Of a stretch of 39,621 nucleotides of DNA, positions 1 to 7,739 are shown one piece after another. The stretch's first letter is position 1, and each line of letters opens with the position of its first letter. Source of the stretch: a virus. The position numbers and the translations under genes are program-made. The stretch lies in the IMG/VR virus record IMGVR_UViG_3300004460_000357, positions 1 through 39,621 of that record. One strand, written 5' to 3'. Below the pieces are notes generated by a model. It made no database searches and was not told the DNA's origin. It saw only the letters and a program-made list of their open reading frames with translations.

Positions 1-98
1 CGCCTGAGCCAACGCCTGAGCCTATTAAAGCTGTTAATAGGCCGCCAAAAGCACCGGCTAGACCTAAAGCAAAAAGTAAGACTAATGCACCTAAGTAA
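1..98 (+). CDS. C-terminal end of deoxynucleoside monophosphate kinase (continues from the right end of the window)
   Basis: This is the tail of the kinase that begins at 39098. Bases 1-13 are identical to bases 39609-39621. When those copies are merged, the reading frame runs on without a stop: Thr-Pro-Glu-Pro repeats, then a Lys/Pro/Ala-rich tail ending in NAPK and a TAA stop at 96-98. The repeat unit is 12 nt long. The tail looks unstructured and basic and is not part of the kinase fold. The last four codons and the stop overlap the start of the next gene by 14 nt, so the two are probably translationally coupled. The exact number of TPEP repeats is uncertain because the sequence was cut inside the repeat. 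Confidence 0.85.
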   Translation, partial: PEPTPEPIKAVNRPPKAPARPKAKSKTNAPK

Positions 99-534
99 GT
101 GGGATAAACGATTCTTTACCCTAGCTAGCGAAGTTGCTAGTTGGAGTAAAGATCCTAATAAACAAGTTGGCGCAGTAGCTATATCTGCAGACAAACGCAG
201 AATTAGCTATGGTTACAACGGTTTTCCTTCTGCTATTCAAGATACTGAACAACGGCTTAGCAATAAAGAAGTTAAAAACAGTTTATCTTTACACGCAGAA
301 GTTAACGCTATTTTAAACGCAAAAGAAAACTTAGCTGGCTGGACTATTTATTGCAGTGAAGCTATTTGTGCTAATTGTGCCTTGATTATTATTCAAGCAG
401 GTGTAACAAAAGTCGTAATGCCTGCAATAAAAGCTAATAGCACATGGAAAGATTCTTGTGAACGCGCTATAATTATGTTCAATGAAGCAAATGTTGAGCT
501 AACCTTAATTAATGAGATACCTTATTATGTCTAA
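85..534 (+). CDS. Deoxycytidylate (dCMP) deaminase
   Basis: The 149-residue protein is a zinc-dependent cytidine-deaminase-fold enzyme that converts dCMP to dUMP. The zinc site is clear: HAE at residues 70-72 (His ligand and catalytic Glu) and Cys95-x-x-Cys98. An N-terminal segment with KDPNKQVGAV and GYNG is typical of the ComE/T4 Cd family. The usual PC before the last cysteine pair is replaced by AIC-A-N-C. The start overlaps the end of the kinase gene by 14 nt and the stop overlaps the next gene by 8 nt. In this nucleotide-metabolism operon it supplies dUMP for thymidylate and competes for dCMP with the ThyA-fold enzyme at 38295-39098. Confidence 0.92.
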   Translation: MHLSKWDKRFFTLASEVASWSKDPNKQVGAVAISADKRRISYGYNGFPSAIQDTEQRLSNKEVKNSLSLHAEVNAILNAKENLAGWTIYCSEAICANCALIIIQAGVTKVVMPAIKANSTWKDSCERAIIMFNEANVELTLINEIPYYV

Positions 535-1312
535 AATAACTATCAGACCTTCTTCTGTAGATGCATTTTTACAGTGCCCGCAACAGTGGAAGCGAGTATT
601 TATTGACGGTGAAACGTCTATTCCTGGGGCTCGTGCAGCTATTGGTACAGCCATTCACAAAGCTGCTGAAGTTCTGTGGCGAGATGCTATGGTTACTAGA
701 AATAAAGATTCTAATTTGTCTAAATTAACCGATGCGGCTATTGAAGCTTTTAAAGAAGAAGAGCAGCACGGCTTGCAGTATGACTTAGGCGAAGACGCTA
801 ATACAGCAGCTGTTGAAATTGTAAAAGGTACTGAAGCTTTTGTTGACGACATAGTACCGTTTACATCTATACCAACAGGTGTAGAAGAACGCTTTACAAT
901 AGAAATACCTAATCACTCTATGGTCGAAGCTATTAGTGGTACCGTAGATTATATCAGTGACGATGTTATTGCGGATGTTAAAACGTCAAAGCGCAAACCA
1001 ACAGTAGCTAACTACGAAACGCAGCAAAGCATCTATAAAATACTAGCGAATAAAAATGGGCGTAACATCAAGCACAGTCAAATACACGGTGTTGTGCTTA
1101 AGAAAGTACCAGAAGGTACAATTCTAGAAGCTCAAATCAATGAGCAAAAAGCTAAAGGCGCAGTAAATACTCTGCTAGACACTTTAGACGTTTATCATCA
1201 AGATATTATTGATCCAGATTTGCTGTTTCGGGGTAATCCAAAGTATTATTTGTGCTCGCCTAAGTACTGCAAATTTTATAATGACTGCAAATTTGTGACC
1301 GGAGAAGCTTAA
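527..1312 (+). CDS. RecB/Cas4-type PD-(D/E)XK nuclease with Fe-S cluster cysteines
   Basis: The 261-residue protein starts MSKITIRPSS. It has the AddB/RecB/Cas4 nuclease signature: SSVDAFLQCPQQW near the N terminus, a conserved His in GTAIHKAAE, an Asp in GTVDY, then DVKTS carrying the catalytic acid and Lys, followed by a Gln-Tyr segment. Three C-terminal cysteines (YLCSPKYCKFYNDCKF) plus the N-terminal QCP cysteine make the four ligands of a 4Fe-4S cluster as in this family. It probably resects linear DNA or degrades host DNA. An in-frame ATG at 512 exists. I prefer 527 because it gives the usual N terminus and overlaps the deaminase stop by 8 nt. It overlaps the helicase gene as TAATG. Confidence 0.88.
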   Translation: MSKITIRPSSVDAFLQCPQQWKRVFIDGETSIPGARAAIGTAIHKAAEVLWRDAMVTRNKDSNLSKLTDAAIEAFKEEEQHGLQYDLGEDANTAAVEIVKGTEAFVDDIVPFTSIPTGVEERFTIEIPNHSMVEAISGTVDYISDDVIADVKTSKRKPTVANYETQQSIYKILANKNGRNIKHSQIHGVVLKKVPEGTILEAQINEQKAKGAVNTLLDTLDVYHQDIIDPDLLFRGNPKYYLCSPKYCKFYNDCKFVTGEA

Positions 1313-2508
1313 TGAAGCCTTATCAGTCACAATTAGATATGGCTGATAAAGCATTTAGCGTACTAAAGCAGTACGCTATTGTTTATTTAGCCGCAGAAGA
1401 GCGCACAGGCAAAACAGTAACATCTTTATTAGTTGCAGAAAAGTGTCAAACAGCTAATTCTGTTTTAGTTTTGACAAAAAAGAAAGCTATAGACGGATGG
1501 ATGGACACATTAAAAGCAGTCGATTTTTTAACTAAAGCTTATACTGTAACTAATTATCATCAAGCTAAGAATGAAATAGCTAACTACGATATTGTAATTC
1601 TAGACGAAGCGCATAATTACATAGCTGCAGCACCTAAATCATCAGCAATTTGGAAAGCTGTTAAAAAGATAACTAAGGGTTGCCCGCTAATCTACATATC
1701 AGCAACACCAAATGCGCAAGGCCGGCAACAATTGTACCACCAATTTGCTTTAAGTGATTGGTCACCATGGGCTCGCTACAAAACGTTTTATTCTTGGTTT
1801 AGAACTTACGGTGTACCTACAGAAATTTGGATTGCAGGGCAAAAACGTCCTGTGTATACTAATGTACACGATGAAATGGTTGTAGAAGAAACTAAACATT
1901 TGTTCGTAACTAAGACTAGGCAAGAATTAGGTTTTGAACATGAACCAACAGATAAGCTGCATTCTATTCAGCTGGAGCAAAGCACCAAAGACGTATATAA
2001 TACTTTAGTTAAAGATCGACTAATAGAAATTCTACCTAATAAAATGCTGGTCTGCGACACGCCAATGAAATTGCGAACAAGCTTACACATGTTAGAAGGT
2101 GGTGTAGCTAAAGTAGGCGAAGAGTATTTAACTCTAGCTAATACAGAAAAGCTAGACTACGTTAAAAATACTTGGGGTGATACTAATAACTTGGCTATTT
2201 TTTACCAGTATATAGAAGAAGGTAATAAGTTACGTAAAGCTTTTCGTTACGCTAAGATATTACAAGGCACTAGCTATGCTGAAGGCATTGATTTGTCTAA
2301 TATCAAACACTTAGTTATTTATAGTCAAGATTTTAGCACCGCAAGACACACTCAACGACGAGCAAGACAAGCTAACATTAATCGCAGTGATGAAATAACT
2401 GTACACTTTTTACTGTGCGAAAATGCAGTTTCAGAGCAAGTGTACAATATAGTTTCTGTAAACAAACAAAACTTTGTAGATTCAGTATTTGATAAGGTGG
2501 CAATATGA
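1312..2508 (+). CDS. SF2 DEAH-type DNA helicase
   Basis: The 398-residue protein has the superfamily 2 motifs in order: Walker A-like AAEERTGKT near residue 30, the Walker B/DEAH box ILDEAHNY near residue 95, motif III YISATP near 130, and motif VI QRRARQ near 350. It is a phage-size helicase with only the two RecA-like domains. It resembles the compact helicases found beside RecB-type nucleases in other phages, and may act in recombination or replication-fork restart. A strong Shine-Dalgarno (GGAGAAG) lies 7-8 nt before the ATG, and the start overlaps the upstream stop by 1 nt. The end overlaps the ligase start as ATGA. Confidence 0.9.
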   Translation: MKPYQSQLDMADKAFSVLKQYAIVYLAAEERTGKTVTSLLVAEKCQTANSVLVLTKKKAIDGWMDTLKAVDFLTKAYTVTNYHQAKNEIANYDIVILDEAHNYIAAAPKSSAIWKAVKKITKGCPLIYISATPNAQGRQQLYHQFALSDWSPWARYKTFYSWFRTYGVPTEIWIAGQKRPVYTNVHDEMVVEETKHLFVTKTRQELGFEHEPTDKLHSIQLEQSTKDVYNTLVKDRLIEILPNKMLVCDTPMKLRTSLHMLEGGVAKVGEEYLTLANTEKLDYVKNTWGDTNNLAIFYQYIEEGNKLRKAFRYAKILQGTSYAEGIDLSNIKHLVIYSQDFSTARHTQRRARQANINRSDEITVHFLLCENAVSEQVYNIVSVNKQNFVDSVFDKVAI

Positions 2509-3338
2509 CTTTTAAACCAATGTTAGCGTGCAGCAAAATACCTGCACTCGAAGATATTAAGTACCCTGTTTATGCCTCGCCTAAACTAGACGGCATACGC
2601 TGCCTTATTGGAAAAGACGGTAAAGCGTATTCCCGGAATTTAAAGCTGGTACCTAATAAGCATATACAGCAAACCCTGCAAAACTTAAATTTACCTGAAC
2701 TAGATGGTGAGCTAATGGTTAAAGGTGATTTTAACTCTGTACAAAGTGCTGTTATGAGTCAAGAAGGTAAGCCTAATTTTTATTACAACATTTTTGACAC
2801 TTGTGCTACTAGTGTGCCATTTAAACTGCGTAACGAATTTGTTAAAACGTACTGCAATCAAGTGTCTAATATTAAATTGCACGCTCTACCACACATCATT
2901 ATAAACAATGCAGAAATGTTATTTGAATACTGGGAGACTTGCTTAGCTAAAGGCTATGAAGGTGTCATAGTTCGTGACATATATGGACCGTACAAGCAAG
3001 GTCGTAGTACAATGCGCGAAGGCTACATGCTTAAGCTAAAAAAATTCTTCGACGATGAAGCAACTATTGTTAGCTACGAAGAATTAATGCGCAACAATGA
3101 TACTTCAACTAAACAGTTGGCTAATTTATATGGTGCGGATATGTTAGGCTCTTTAGTTGTCACGTGGAAAGGTAAGGAGTTTAAAATCGGTTCTGGCTTT
3201 GATCAGGCAACTAGAGTTGAGCTATGGCATAATCCGGAGGCTCTAATAGGTAAGCAAGTTACTTTTAAGTACCAGGAAGTTAGTAAATACGGCATTCCGC
3301 GTTTTCCGACTTTTAAAGCGTTTAGAGAGGGCTATTAG
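2505..3338 (+). CDS. ATP-dependent DNA ligase
   Basis: The 277-residue enzyme seals nicks during replication. The nucleotidyltransferase motifs are visible: motif I SPKLDGIR with the adenylated lysine near residue 29, motif III ELDGEL near 66, IIIa YNIFD near 98, motif IV EGVIVR near 155, and motif V MLKLKKF near 175. A short C-terminal OB-fold follows (ADMLGSLVV, then GSGF). The length matches the small T7-type and bacterial ATP-dependent ligases. An AAGGTGG ribosome-binding site precedes the ATG, which overlaps the helicase stop by 4 nt. Confidence 0.93.
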   Translation: MTFKPMLACSKIPALEDIKYPVYASPKLDGIRCLIGKDGKAYSRNLKLVPNKHIQQTLQNLNLPELDGELMVKGDFNSVQSAVMSQEGKPNFYYNIFDTCATSVPFKLRNEFVKTYCNQVSNIKLHALPHIIINNAEMLFEYWETCLAKGYEGVIVRDIYGPYKQGRSTMREGYMLKLKKFFDDEATIVSYEELMRNNDTSTKQLANLYGADMLGSLVVTWKGKEFKIGSGFDQATRVELWHNPEALIGKQVTFKYQEVSKYGIPRFPTFKAFREGY

Positions 3339-3339
3339 C

Positions 3340-3525
3340 ATGGGCAAAAAAGCTAAAAAGCGACGCGAGGCTAAAGCAGTTAAAGCAGTTAAAGCAGTTA
3401 CAAAAGTGCCTTTACAACAAAAGCAGTCTATTGTTAGTATGCAAGCCGCATTATCAATAGCGCGCAGCAGAGCAAACGCACTTGCAAGATGGCGTAAGCG
3501 TGTAAAAGAAAATAAAGTCGAGTAA
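3340..3525 (+). CDS. Small highly basic protein of unknown function
   Basis: The 61-residue protein is very rich in Lys and Arg (MGKKAKKRREAK at the N terminus, ARWRKRVKENK at the C terminus) with an Ala/Val-rich centre. A 9-nt repeat (gcagttaaa) encodes AVKAVKAV. There is no hydrophobic segment. It begins 2 nt after the ligase stop, inside the DNA-metabolism operon, so a nucleic-acid-binding accessory role is plausible. That is inference; I do not recognise a family. Confidence 0.65.
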   Translation: MGKKAKKRREAKAVKAVKAVTKVPLQQKQSIVSMQAALSIARSRANALARWRKRVKENKVE

Positions 3526-3531
3526 TTATAA

Positions 3532-3819
3532 ATGGCCTCTGAGTCTAAGCTACAAACTAAAATAATTAAAGCCCTTGAAAAAGAGGGCTTTGTTGTAATT
3601 AAAATAGTCATAGCTAATAAAGCTGGACACGCGGATATTATTTGTTGCGCGCCTAACGGAAAGTTCTTTGCTATAGAAGTTAAAGACAATGATACGCCCA
3701 GGGCTTTACAAGAGTACCAATTACAGCGATATCAAAACAATAACGCCATAGCTTTTTGGTGCGATAGTTGGCAAATGTTTACTTCTATGTACGATTCAGT
3801 AAAACACTTACTTATGTAA
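3532..3819 (+). CDS. VRR-NUC-type nuclease
   Basis: The 95-residue protein has the minimal PD-(D/E)XK core of the VRR-NUC family: an N-terminal helix (SESKLQTKIIKALEK), GHADII in place of the usual GxPD, then FAIEVKDND carrying the catalytic Glu and Lys, and a helix with Gln residues (RALQEYQLQRYQ). Phage VRR-NUC proteins are thought to cut branched DNA such as Holliday junctions or replication forks. It is the last gene of the rightward DNA-metabolism operon and is followed by the structured element at 3880-3972. No clear Shine-Dalgarno is visible. Confidence 0.8.
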   Translation: MASESKLQTKIIKALEKEGFVVIKIVIANKAGHADIICCAPNGKFFAIEVKDNDTPRALQEYQLQRYQNNNAIAFWCDSWQMFTSMYDSVKHLLM

Positions 3820-3879
3820 GCCAGTAAATGGCATTCAGCCAAGCCAAAGAAAAGTCCTTTAAAATCAATAACTTAGACA

Positions 3880-3972
3880 AGCTCCTATAAGCTCCCGTAT
3901 CAGCTTTAAAATTAGGCCTATATAAACACCTTAGGAACATTTTAAAACGCGATACGGATAAAATGAGGAGCG
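3880..3972. repeat. Long interrupted inverted repeat, copy 1 of a two-copy structured element
   Basis: In the 186-bp gap between two converging operons the sequence forms a segmented stem: AGCTCCT (3880-3886) with AGGAGC (3966-3971), CCGTATC (3895-3901) with GATACGG (3951-3957), and TTTAAAAT (3905-3912) with ATTTTAAA (3939-3946), around an AGGCC-containing loop. The same plan occurs at 26242-26334 with a different but still paired middle segment. There is no T-run, so it is not a standard intrinsic terminator on either strand. A bidirectional stop, RNase site, protein-binding cruciform or replication site are all possible. Confidence 0.7.
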
Positions 3973-4005
3973 CGATATTTAGTTAAAAATGACAGTAAAG
4001 ACTAA

Positions 4006-4443
4006 TTAGCCAAGTAATGCAAGTATTAGCGAATATGCGGCACCTGCCATTGCAGCATACAGCAAAGCTTTATTAGCTCTTTGATCATCTTTATTATGAT
4101 ATTGCATCGCGGACCTTATGTGACAGTAGGCAGCAACTATACCGAGTCCTTGACGCAACGGAATATTAAAATATACGCCAGTTTGCATTAGCGTATCTGT
4201 TACAGCTAAATTTAAGTACGCTGCAGACCAAGGCAATAACCAATACAAGTTATCTAATGTTTCTCCAGCAAAGCCAATAAATACCCCAATAATAAACCAG
4301 TCTTCTGTTTTTAATGCTTTGCCTCGTTTAGCTTTAGCTACAACAACTTGAGTTGACTTGTACCAAAGCGTAACAACTAATACAGACAATACAATAGTTG
4401 TTATTGTTAAACCGCTAGACAGTAATTCAGCTATCTTTGACAT
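4006..4443 (-). CDS. Polytopic membrane protein at the end of the late operon (possible holin)
   Basis: The 145-residue protein has about three to four hydrophobic segments: residues 11-28 (TITTIVLSVLVVTLW), 50-60 (IIGVFIGFAG), 105-112 (GIVAAYC) and 127-144 (LLYAAMAGAAYSLILALLG), with charged loops between. It is the last gene of the leftward late operon and follows other membrane proteins and a putative wall enzyme. A lysis role such as a holin is therefore likely, but this is from context. It overlaps the preceding gene by 17 nt. Confidence 0.6.
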   Translation of the reverse strand: MSKIAELLSSGLTITTIVLSVLVVTLWYKSTQVVVAKAKRGKALKTEDWFIIGVFIGFAGETLDNLYWLLPWSAAYLNLAVTDTLMQTGVYFNIPLRQGLGIVAAYCHIRSAMQYHNKDDQRANKALLYAAMAGAAYSLILALLG

Positions 4444-4690
4444 TATTGCTCTCTTCTATTTTAACTAATACTGATGCACTCAATTGCTCTACTCCATCCA
4501 TGCGACCTTTTAAATAGTTCATATCGCCAGTAAGAGATATTAACTTTTCTTTTGCCTCCTCGTGCATTGTTTCGCACTTCTTTAGCCTTTCTTGTTCTCT
4601 GTTGGAAGCAGCAACTAGTAATTTCCATAATACGCCAATTACAGCAACTAAACTAGTTATTACAGCTATAGACTCTGGCCTAATATCCAT
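4427..4690 (-). CDS. Small membrane-anchored coiled-coil protein (possible spanin or holin component)
   Basis: The 87-residue protein has one N-terminal transmembrane segment (about residues 8-27, AVITSLVAVIGVLWKLLVAA) followed by a charged heptad-like helix to the C terminus. This topology fits an i-spanin or a class III holin/antiholin. It sits in a run of membrane proteins after the tailspike and DUF5675 genes, and its start overlaps the stop of the gene before it at base 4690. No o-spanin lipoprotein was found nearby. Confidence 0.6.
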   Translation of the reverse strand: MDIRPESIAVITSLVAVIGVLWKLLVAASNREQERLKKCETMHEEAKEKLISLTGDMNYLKGRMDGVEQLSASVLVKIEESNNVKDS

Positions 4691-5199
4691 TACCGTTTAA
4701 ACACTCCGCCAGGTCGCGAACCAAACCACCAACCTACGCACATTACAGCTAAGTATACGGCGGCGTTTACCATATCGTGTAATAAGCCAGTTAATTCAGT
4801 CGGGCTAAATGCATCCAACCCACCCACAGTTTTCCATACAGCACCAAACAAGATAGATACGGTAATCAATAAATAAAACGTTATACCAGGCCGCACAAAG
4901 CGCAAAACGCCTTCCACTTTGTTGCCGTGTGTTTGAGATAAACCAAATGCCTGTAACTCGCCTTCTTCTATAGTTATGGCGCCTTCTACTTTAGCCCGTT
5001 CCATCTGCTTATCTGCCATGTCTAATTCATGCGTACGCTCTAATCTCGATTCAGCAATATCTAGCCTACGCATAGCTTCTTCGTATCTATACTGTTCTTT
5101 TTTAGCTTTAGCTTCAAAAAACTTAGACACCATGCCGCCAAGCAAGCCGGTAATGCCTGCCGCCCCAGGACCTACAAAAAGATCAACTAACCAATCCAT
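4690..5199 (-). CDS. Membrane protein with central coiled coil (3TM holin-like)
   Basis: The 169-residue protein has a glycine-rich hydrophobic N terminus (GPGAAGITGLLGGMV), a long charged helix (residues 28-75, rich in E, K, R), and two C-terminal transmembrane segments (FYLLITVSILFGAVW and AAVYLAVMCVGWWFG). This matches the layout of phage 3TM-holin-type proteins often found near tail genes. A good Shine-Dalgarno (GGAGGTGAT) lies just upstream of the ATG. It probably acts in lysis, but no experiment-based family assignment is possible from sequence alone. Confidence 0.65.
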   Translation of the reverse strand: MDWLVDLFVGPGAAGITGLLGGMVSKFFEAKAKKEQYRYEEAMRRLDIAESRLERTHELDMADKQMERAKVEGAITIEEGELQAFGLSQTHGNKVEGVLRFVRPGITFYLLITVSILFGAVWKTVGGLDAFSPTELTGLLHDMVNAAVYLAVMCVGWWFGSRPGGVFKR

Positions 5200-5213
5200 C
5201 TATCACCTCCAGT

Positions 5214-5594
5214 TCAAACGCTTTTTTTGTTTACAGTTTCTGCAAATTTGCGCAATGCATATCGGCTATTTAATACAGCTAAACTGCCGGCTAAATAGCC
5301 TGTCCGCATACCTATAATTAGACAACCTTTAGTATGCGCTCTAACATTACCATTGTGTATTAAAATACCGCTTCGATTTTCAACTTTAGTTACGTGAAAG
5401 CACGGTTTATACTTTCCAGAACCAGAGCGCTCCAAAAAGTTAACTCGATAAGTATCAGCAGGGATGCAAGATGTGTTTCTTTCATTGTTTTTCCACGACG
5501 GTTCTAGTATATAGAATATTGCGCTGTTTATAACTAAACAACCTAGTGTTTCTGCGCTGGTTCGTTTAAACCTAATTAGCTTAGCTTTCATCAT
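5214..5594 (-). CDS. DUF5675-family protein, candidate cell-wall enzyme
   Basis: The 126-residue protein has the family pattern: an opening IRFKRTSAETLGCL, then ILEPSW, SCIPADTY (usually SCIPAGxY), VENRSGILIHNGN and TKGCLIIG, and a C-terminal SRYALRKF helix. The IHxGN...TxGC arrangement resembles the His/Cys active site of YkuD L,D-transpeptidases. The family has no confirmed function. No other lysozyme, amidase or transglycosylase is recognisable in the genome, and this gene sits between the tailspike and the membrane proteins, so it is the best endolysin candidate. That is inference. Confidence 0.75.
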   Translation of the reverse strand: MMKAKLIRFKRTSAETLGCLVINSAIFYILEPSWKNNERNTSCIPADTYRVNFLERSGSGKYKPCFHVTKVENRSGILIHNGNVRAHTKGCLIIGMRTGYLAGSLAVLNSRYALRKFAETVNKKSV

Positions 5595-5605
5595 AATACT
5601 GTAAT

Positions 5606-7735
5606 TTAAAGTAGTACGTTAACATTTATGCGTTCATTAGCGTACGCATTAGTCCAGTATAAGACCAACTTACCGTTTGTAAGCGCTGTAGCTTTTGATG
5701 TACCTGTAGCAATAGTATCAACTGCCGCGGATATAGCAAAATCGGCGCCTATACCGGTGTTAGCTTTAAATATTTCTTTGACTGTAGCTACAGTAGAAAC
5801 TACACCGCCCGCAAAGTCGTATGTTATTGAGGCAATATTTTTTTCAGCAAATCGATAGTTTACATTAGCGCCAGGATTTGCATTAGCAGTCATTAGCAGT
5901 TCAACCACCATAGGATCAACAAACGGTATTTCAATGTAAGAATCTGTGCCGTCATCTTTAATTTCTAGCCAATTTTTCATGTACCCAAAATACTGTATAT
6001 TTGGTGAATTCGTAATCGACAGTAAATCTTTATTATCACCATTTATGTTAGATATTTCGTAGTTTTGTGTATTTCCACCTGCTATTGAAATTGACGTAGT
6101 ACCGGCGCAATTTTCAAAGTCTAAATCTTTTAGCTTAACTGTGCAAGCTTCGTTAGTGTTAATTTGAATCGGAGTAGCTAATAGCTCTTTAAAATCACAG
6201 TCGATAAATTCAGTTGTGCCACGTGCTGCTGCAGATAGCATATCTAAGGCATACATTGTTGTACTTTGTGCATAGTTAACATTAGTTTTTAGCCCGTTGA
6301 ACTCGCAGCCTTTAAATACTAATCTATGCGCGCTAGTACCATAGTTTTTAATTGCTGCGCCAAAGCAGTTTCTGAATGTGCAATCGCTAAAAGTTAAATC
6401 GCCAACTGGGGCAGTAGTAACATTTCGTGTTCTTACATAGCCTTGAAATGTGCTAGAGTCTTGCGCGTTTTTAACAAAAGAGCAGCCAATTACGCGCGTA
6501 TTTTTAACTGTAGTACTTGCCCAATCAATTGCGACTATTGCAGCATAGTTAAATGTACAGGCTGAAATAACGGAATCCTCAGAGCCAATAAACATTTGCG
6601 TATTGGACACGTAAAAATCGCACCCATGCATTATTGAGTTTCTAGCGCTAAACGTTACTGCTGTAGACGCATTATCGAATATGCAATCTGCAATTACTCC
6701 GTCACTGCCAGAAAAAATACACCCGCTAGCCGGAAAAGAAGCAAATACATTTCTAATTGTATATCCTGGTATAAGAGCAATAATTGGATTAGACCCCCCT
6801 TCCATCCAAATATCGTTCAGCGTAACAGGTGCACCACCACCGTCTTGTGTATCGTCGCTTCTATAGCCAAGTTTGAACGAACCTGTAGCACTCATAAAAA
6901 CGTGTGCGCCGCCACCACTAATAGTCTGACCTTTTCGTACCCATACTGCACCTAATACAACAAAGTCGCCGCCTTCTAAGTCTAATTCAACTTGATTTAC
7001 GTCGGCATAAATTTTGTCCGCTTGTAGCGCTTCATTAAATGCTTTAGTATCATCTGTTGAACCATTACCAACTGCGCCATACTGAAAAGGATTTACTTTA
7101 TTTGTATAATTTCTTTTCCACTCAGTGCCATCGGCAGTCCAAAAGTAACCGTGTTGCGCACTTTGACCTGTAGTTGATCCTGTGCCGTCAAAACCGCCAA
7201 TAGAGCTAGCGGAAACTGCCGTTCCTTCTGTTGGATTAACATTTGTGCCGCCGGTTTTGTGGAGAGTAAAGCTACCTTTAGGGCCTGCTGTTGTTGCTGC
7301 CCAGCCTGCTAAGTAGGACTGTATGTATACTTGACTTTGGTCTGGTGTTGTTAGTATAAATTCACTAATAGACGGATACTTAACTAAAGACAGATTAAAA
7401 CGCTCTTTAACTGTTGTAGCGGCATCATAAGCGTCATAGCTTAATACCCATTGCCCAGAACCTTCATTAGGAGCAATGAATTGGAAATTGTCCACAGTTT
7501 CAGCTGAAGCAGCAGCAAACCGATAAAATCTAACCTGAGAGTTAGTAACATAGGTGCAATGAGAATATTTAGCTGTGTCTAACCGCTGTACTTCTATAAT
7601 AGAAGTAACAACCCAAGGTAGGTCTATTGCGCCTAAATCTTGACTAATGCCTTGTCGAGATTGCGTGATAGAACCTTGACCTAAAGCTAAGTCTTCTTGT
7701 GTTATTAACGCTTTTGTTATGATACGCTCTGTCAT
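5606..7735 (-). CDS. Tailspike with right-handed beta-helix (pectate lyase-like)
   Basis: The 709-residue protein begins MTERIITKAL. Its first 110 or so residues are a virion-anchor domain shared with the 202-residue protein upstream. A neck follows, then FQYGAVGNGSTDDTKAF (residues about 215-231), the hallmark start of pectate-lyase-3/tailspike beta-helices. Many short imperfect rungs run to about residue 590, then a C-terminal domain. It should bind and probably cleave host surface polysaccharide; the catalytic residues are not identifiable by eye. An in-frame GTG/ATG further upstream (to 7843) is rejected because MTERIITKAL aligns exactly with the start of the paralogue. Confidence 0.88.
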   Translation of the reverse strand: MTERIITKALITQEDLALGQGSITQSRQGISQDLGAIDLPWVVTSIIEVQRLDTAKYSHCTYVTNSQVRFYRFAAASAETVDNFQFIAPNEGSGQWVLSYDAYDAATTVKERFNLSLVKYPSISEFILTTPDQSQVYIQSYLAGWAATTAGPKGSFTLHKTGGTNVNPTEGTAVSASSIGGFDGTGSTTGQSAQHGYFWTADGTEWKRNYTNKVNPFQYGAVGNGSTDDTKAFNEALQADKIYADVNQVELDLEGGDFVVLGAVWVRKGQTISGGGAHVFMSATGSFKLGYRSDDTQDGGGAPVTLNDIWMEGGSNPIIALIPGYTIRNVFASFPASGCIFSGSDGVIADCIFDNASTAVTFSARNSIMHGCDFYVSNTQMFIGSEDSVISACTFNYAAIVAIDWASTTVKNTRVIGCSFVKNAQDSSTFQGYVRTRNVTTAPVGDLTFSDCTFRNCFGAAIKNYGTSAHRLVFKGCEFNGLKTNVNYAQSTTMYALDMLSAAARGTTEFIDCDFKELLATPIQINTNEACTVKLKDLDFENCAGTTSISIAGGNTQNYEISNINGDNKDLLSITNSPNIQYFGYMKNWLEIKDDGTDSYIEIPFVDPMVVELLMTANANPGANVNYRFAEKNIASITYDFAGGVVSTVATVKEIFKANTGIGADFAISAAVDTIATGTSKATALTNGKLVLYWTNAYANERINVNVLL

Positions 7736-7739
7736 AGTC

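Noticed and set aside
3377-3402. 9-bp repeat in the small basic gene as a regulatory repeat
   Set aside because: It is in frame (multiple of three) and simply encodes repeated Ala-Val-Lys; no switch of frame is possible.
3243-3689. A 148-codon minus-strand frame
   Set aside because: It is antisense to ligase, the basic protein and VRR-NUC, has odd Leu/Ala/Ile/Thr-rich composition and no ribosome-binding site.
4976-5317. A 113-codon plus-strand frame
   Set aside because: It runs opposite to two well-supported late genes with good coding signals and ribosome-binding sites; it looks like an antisense shadow.
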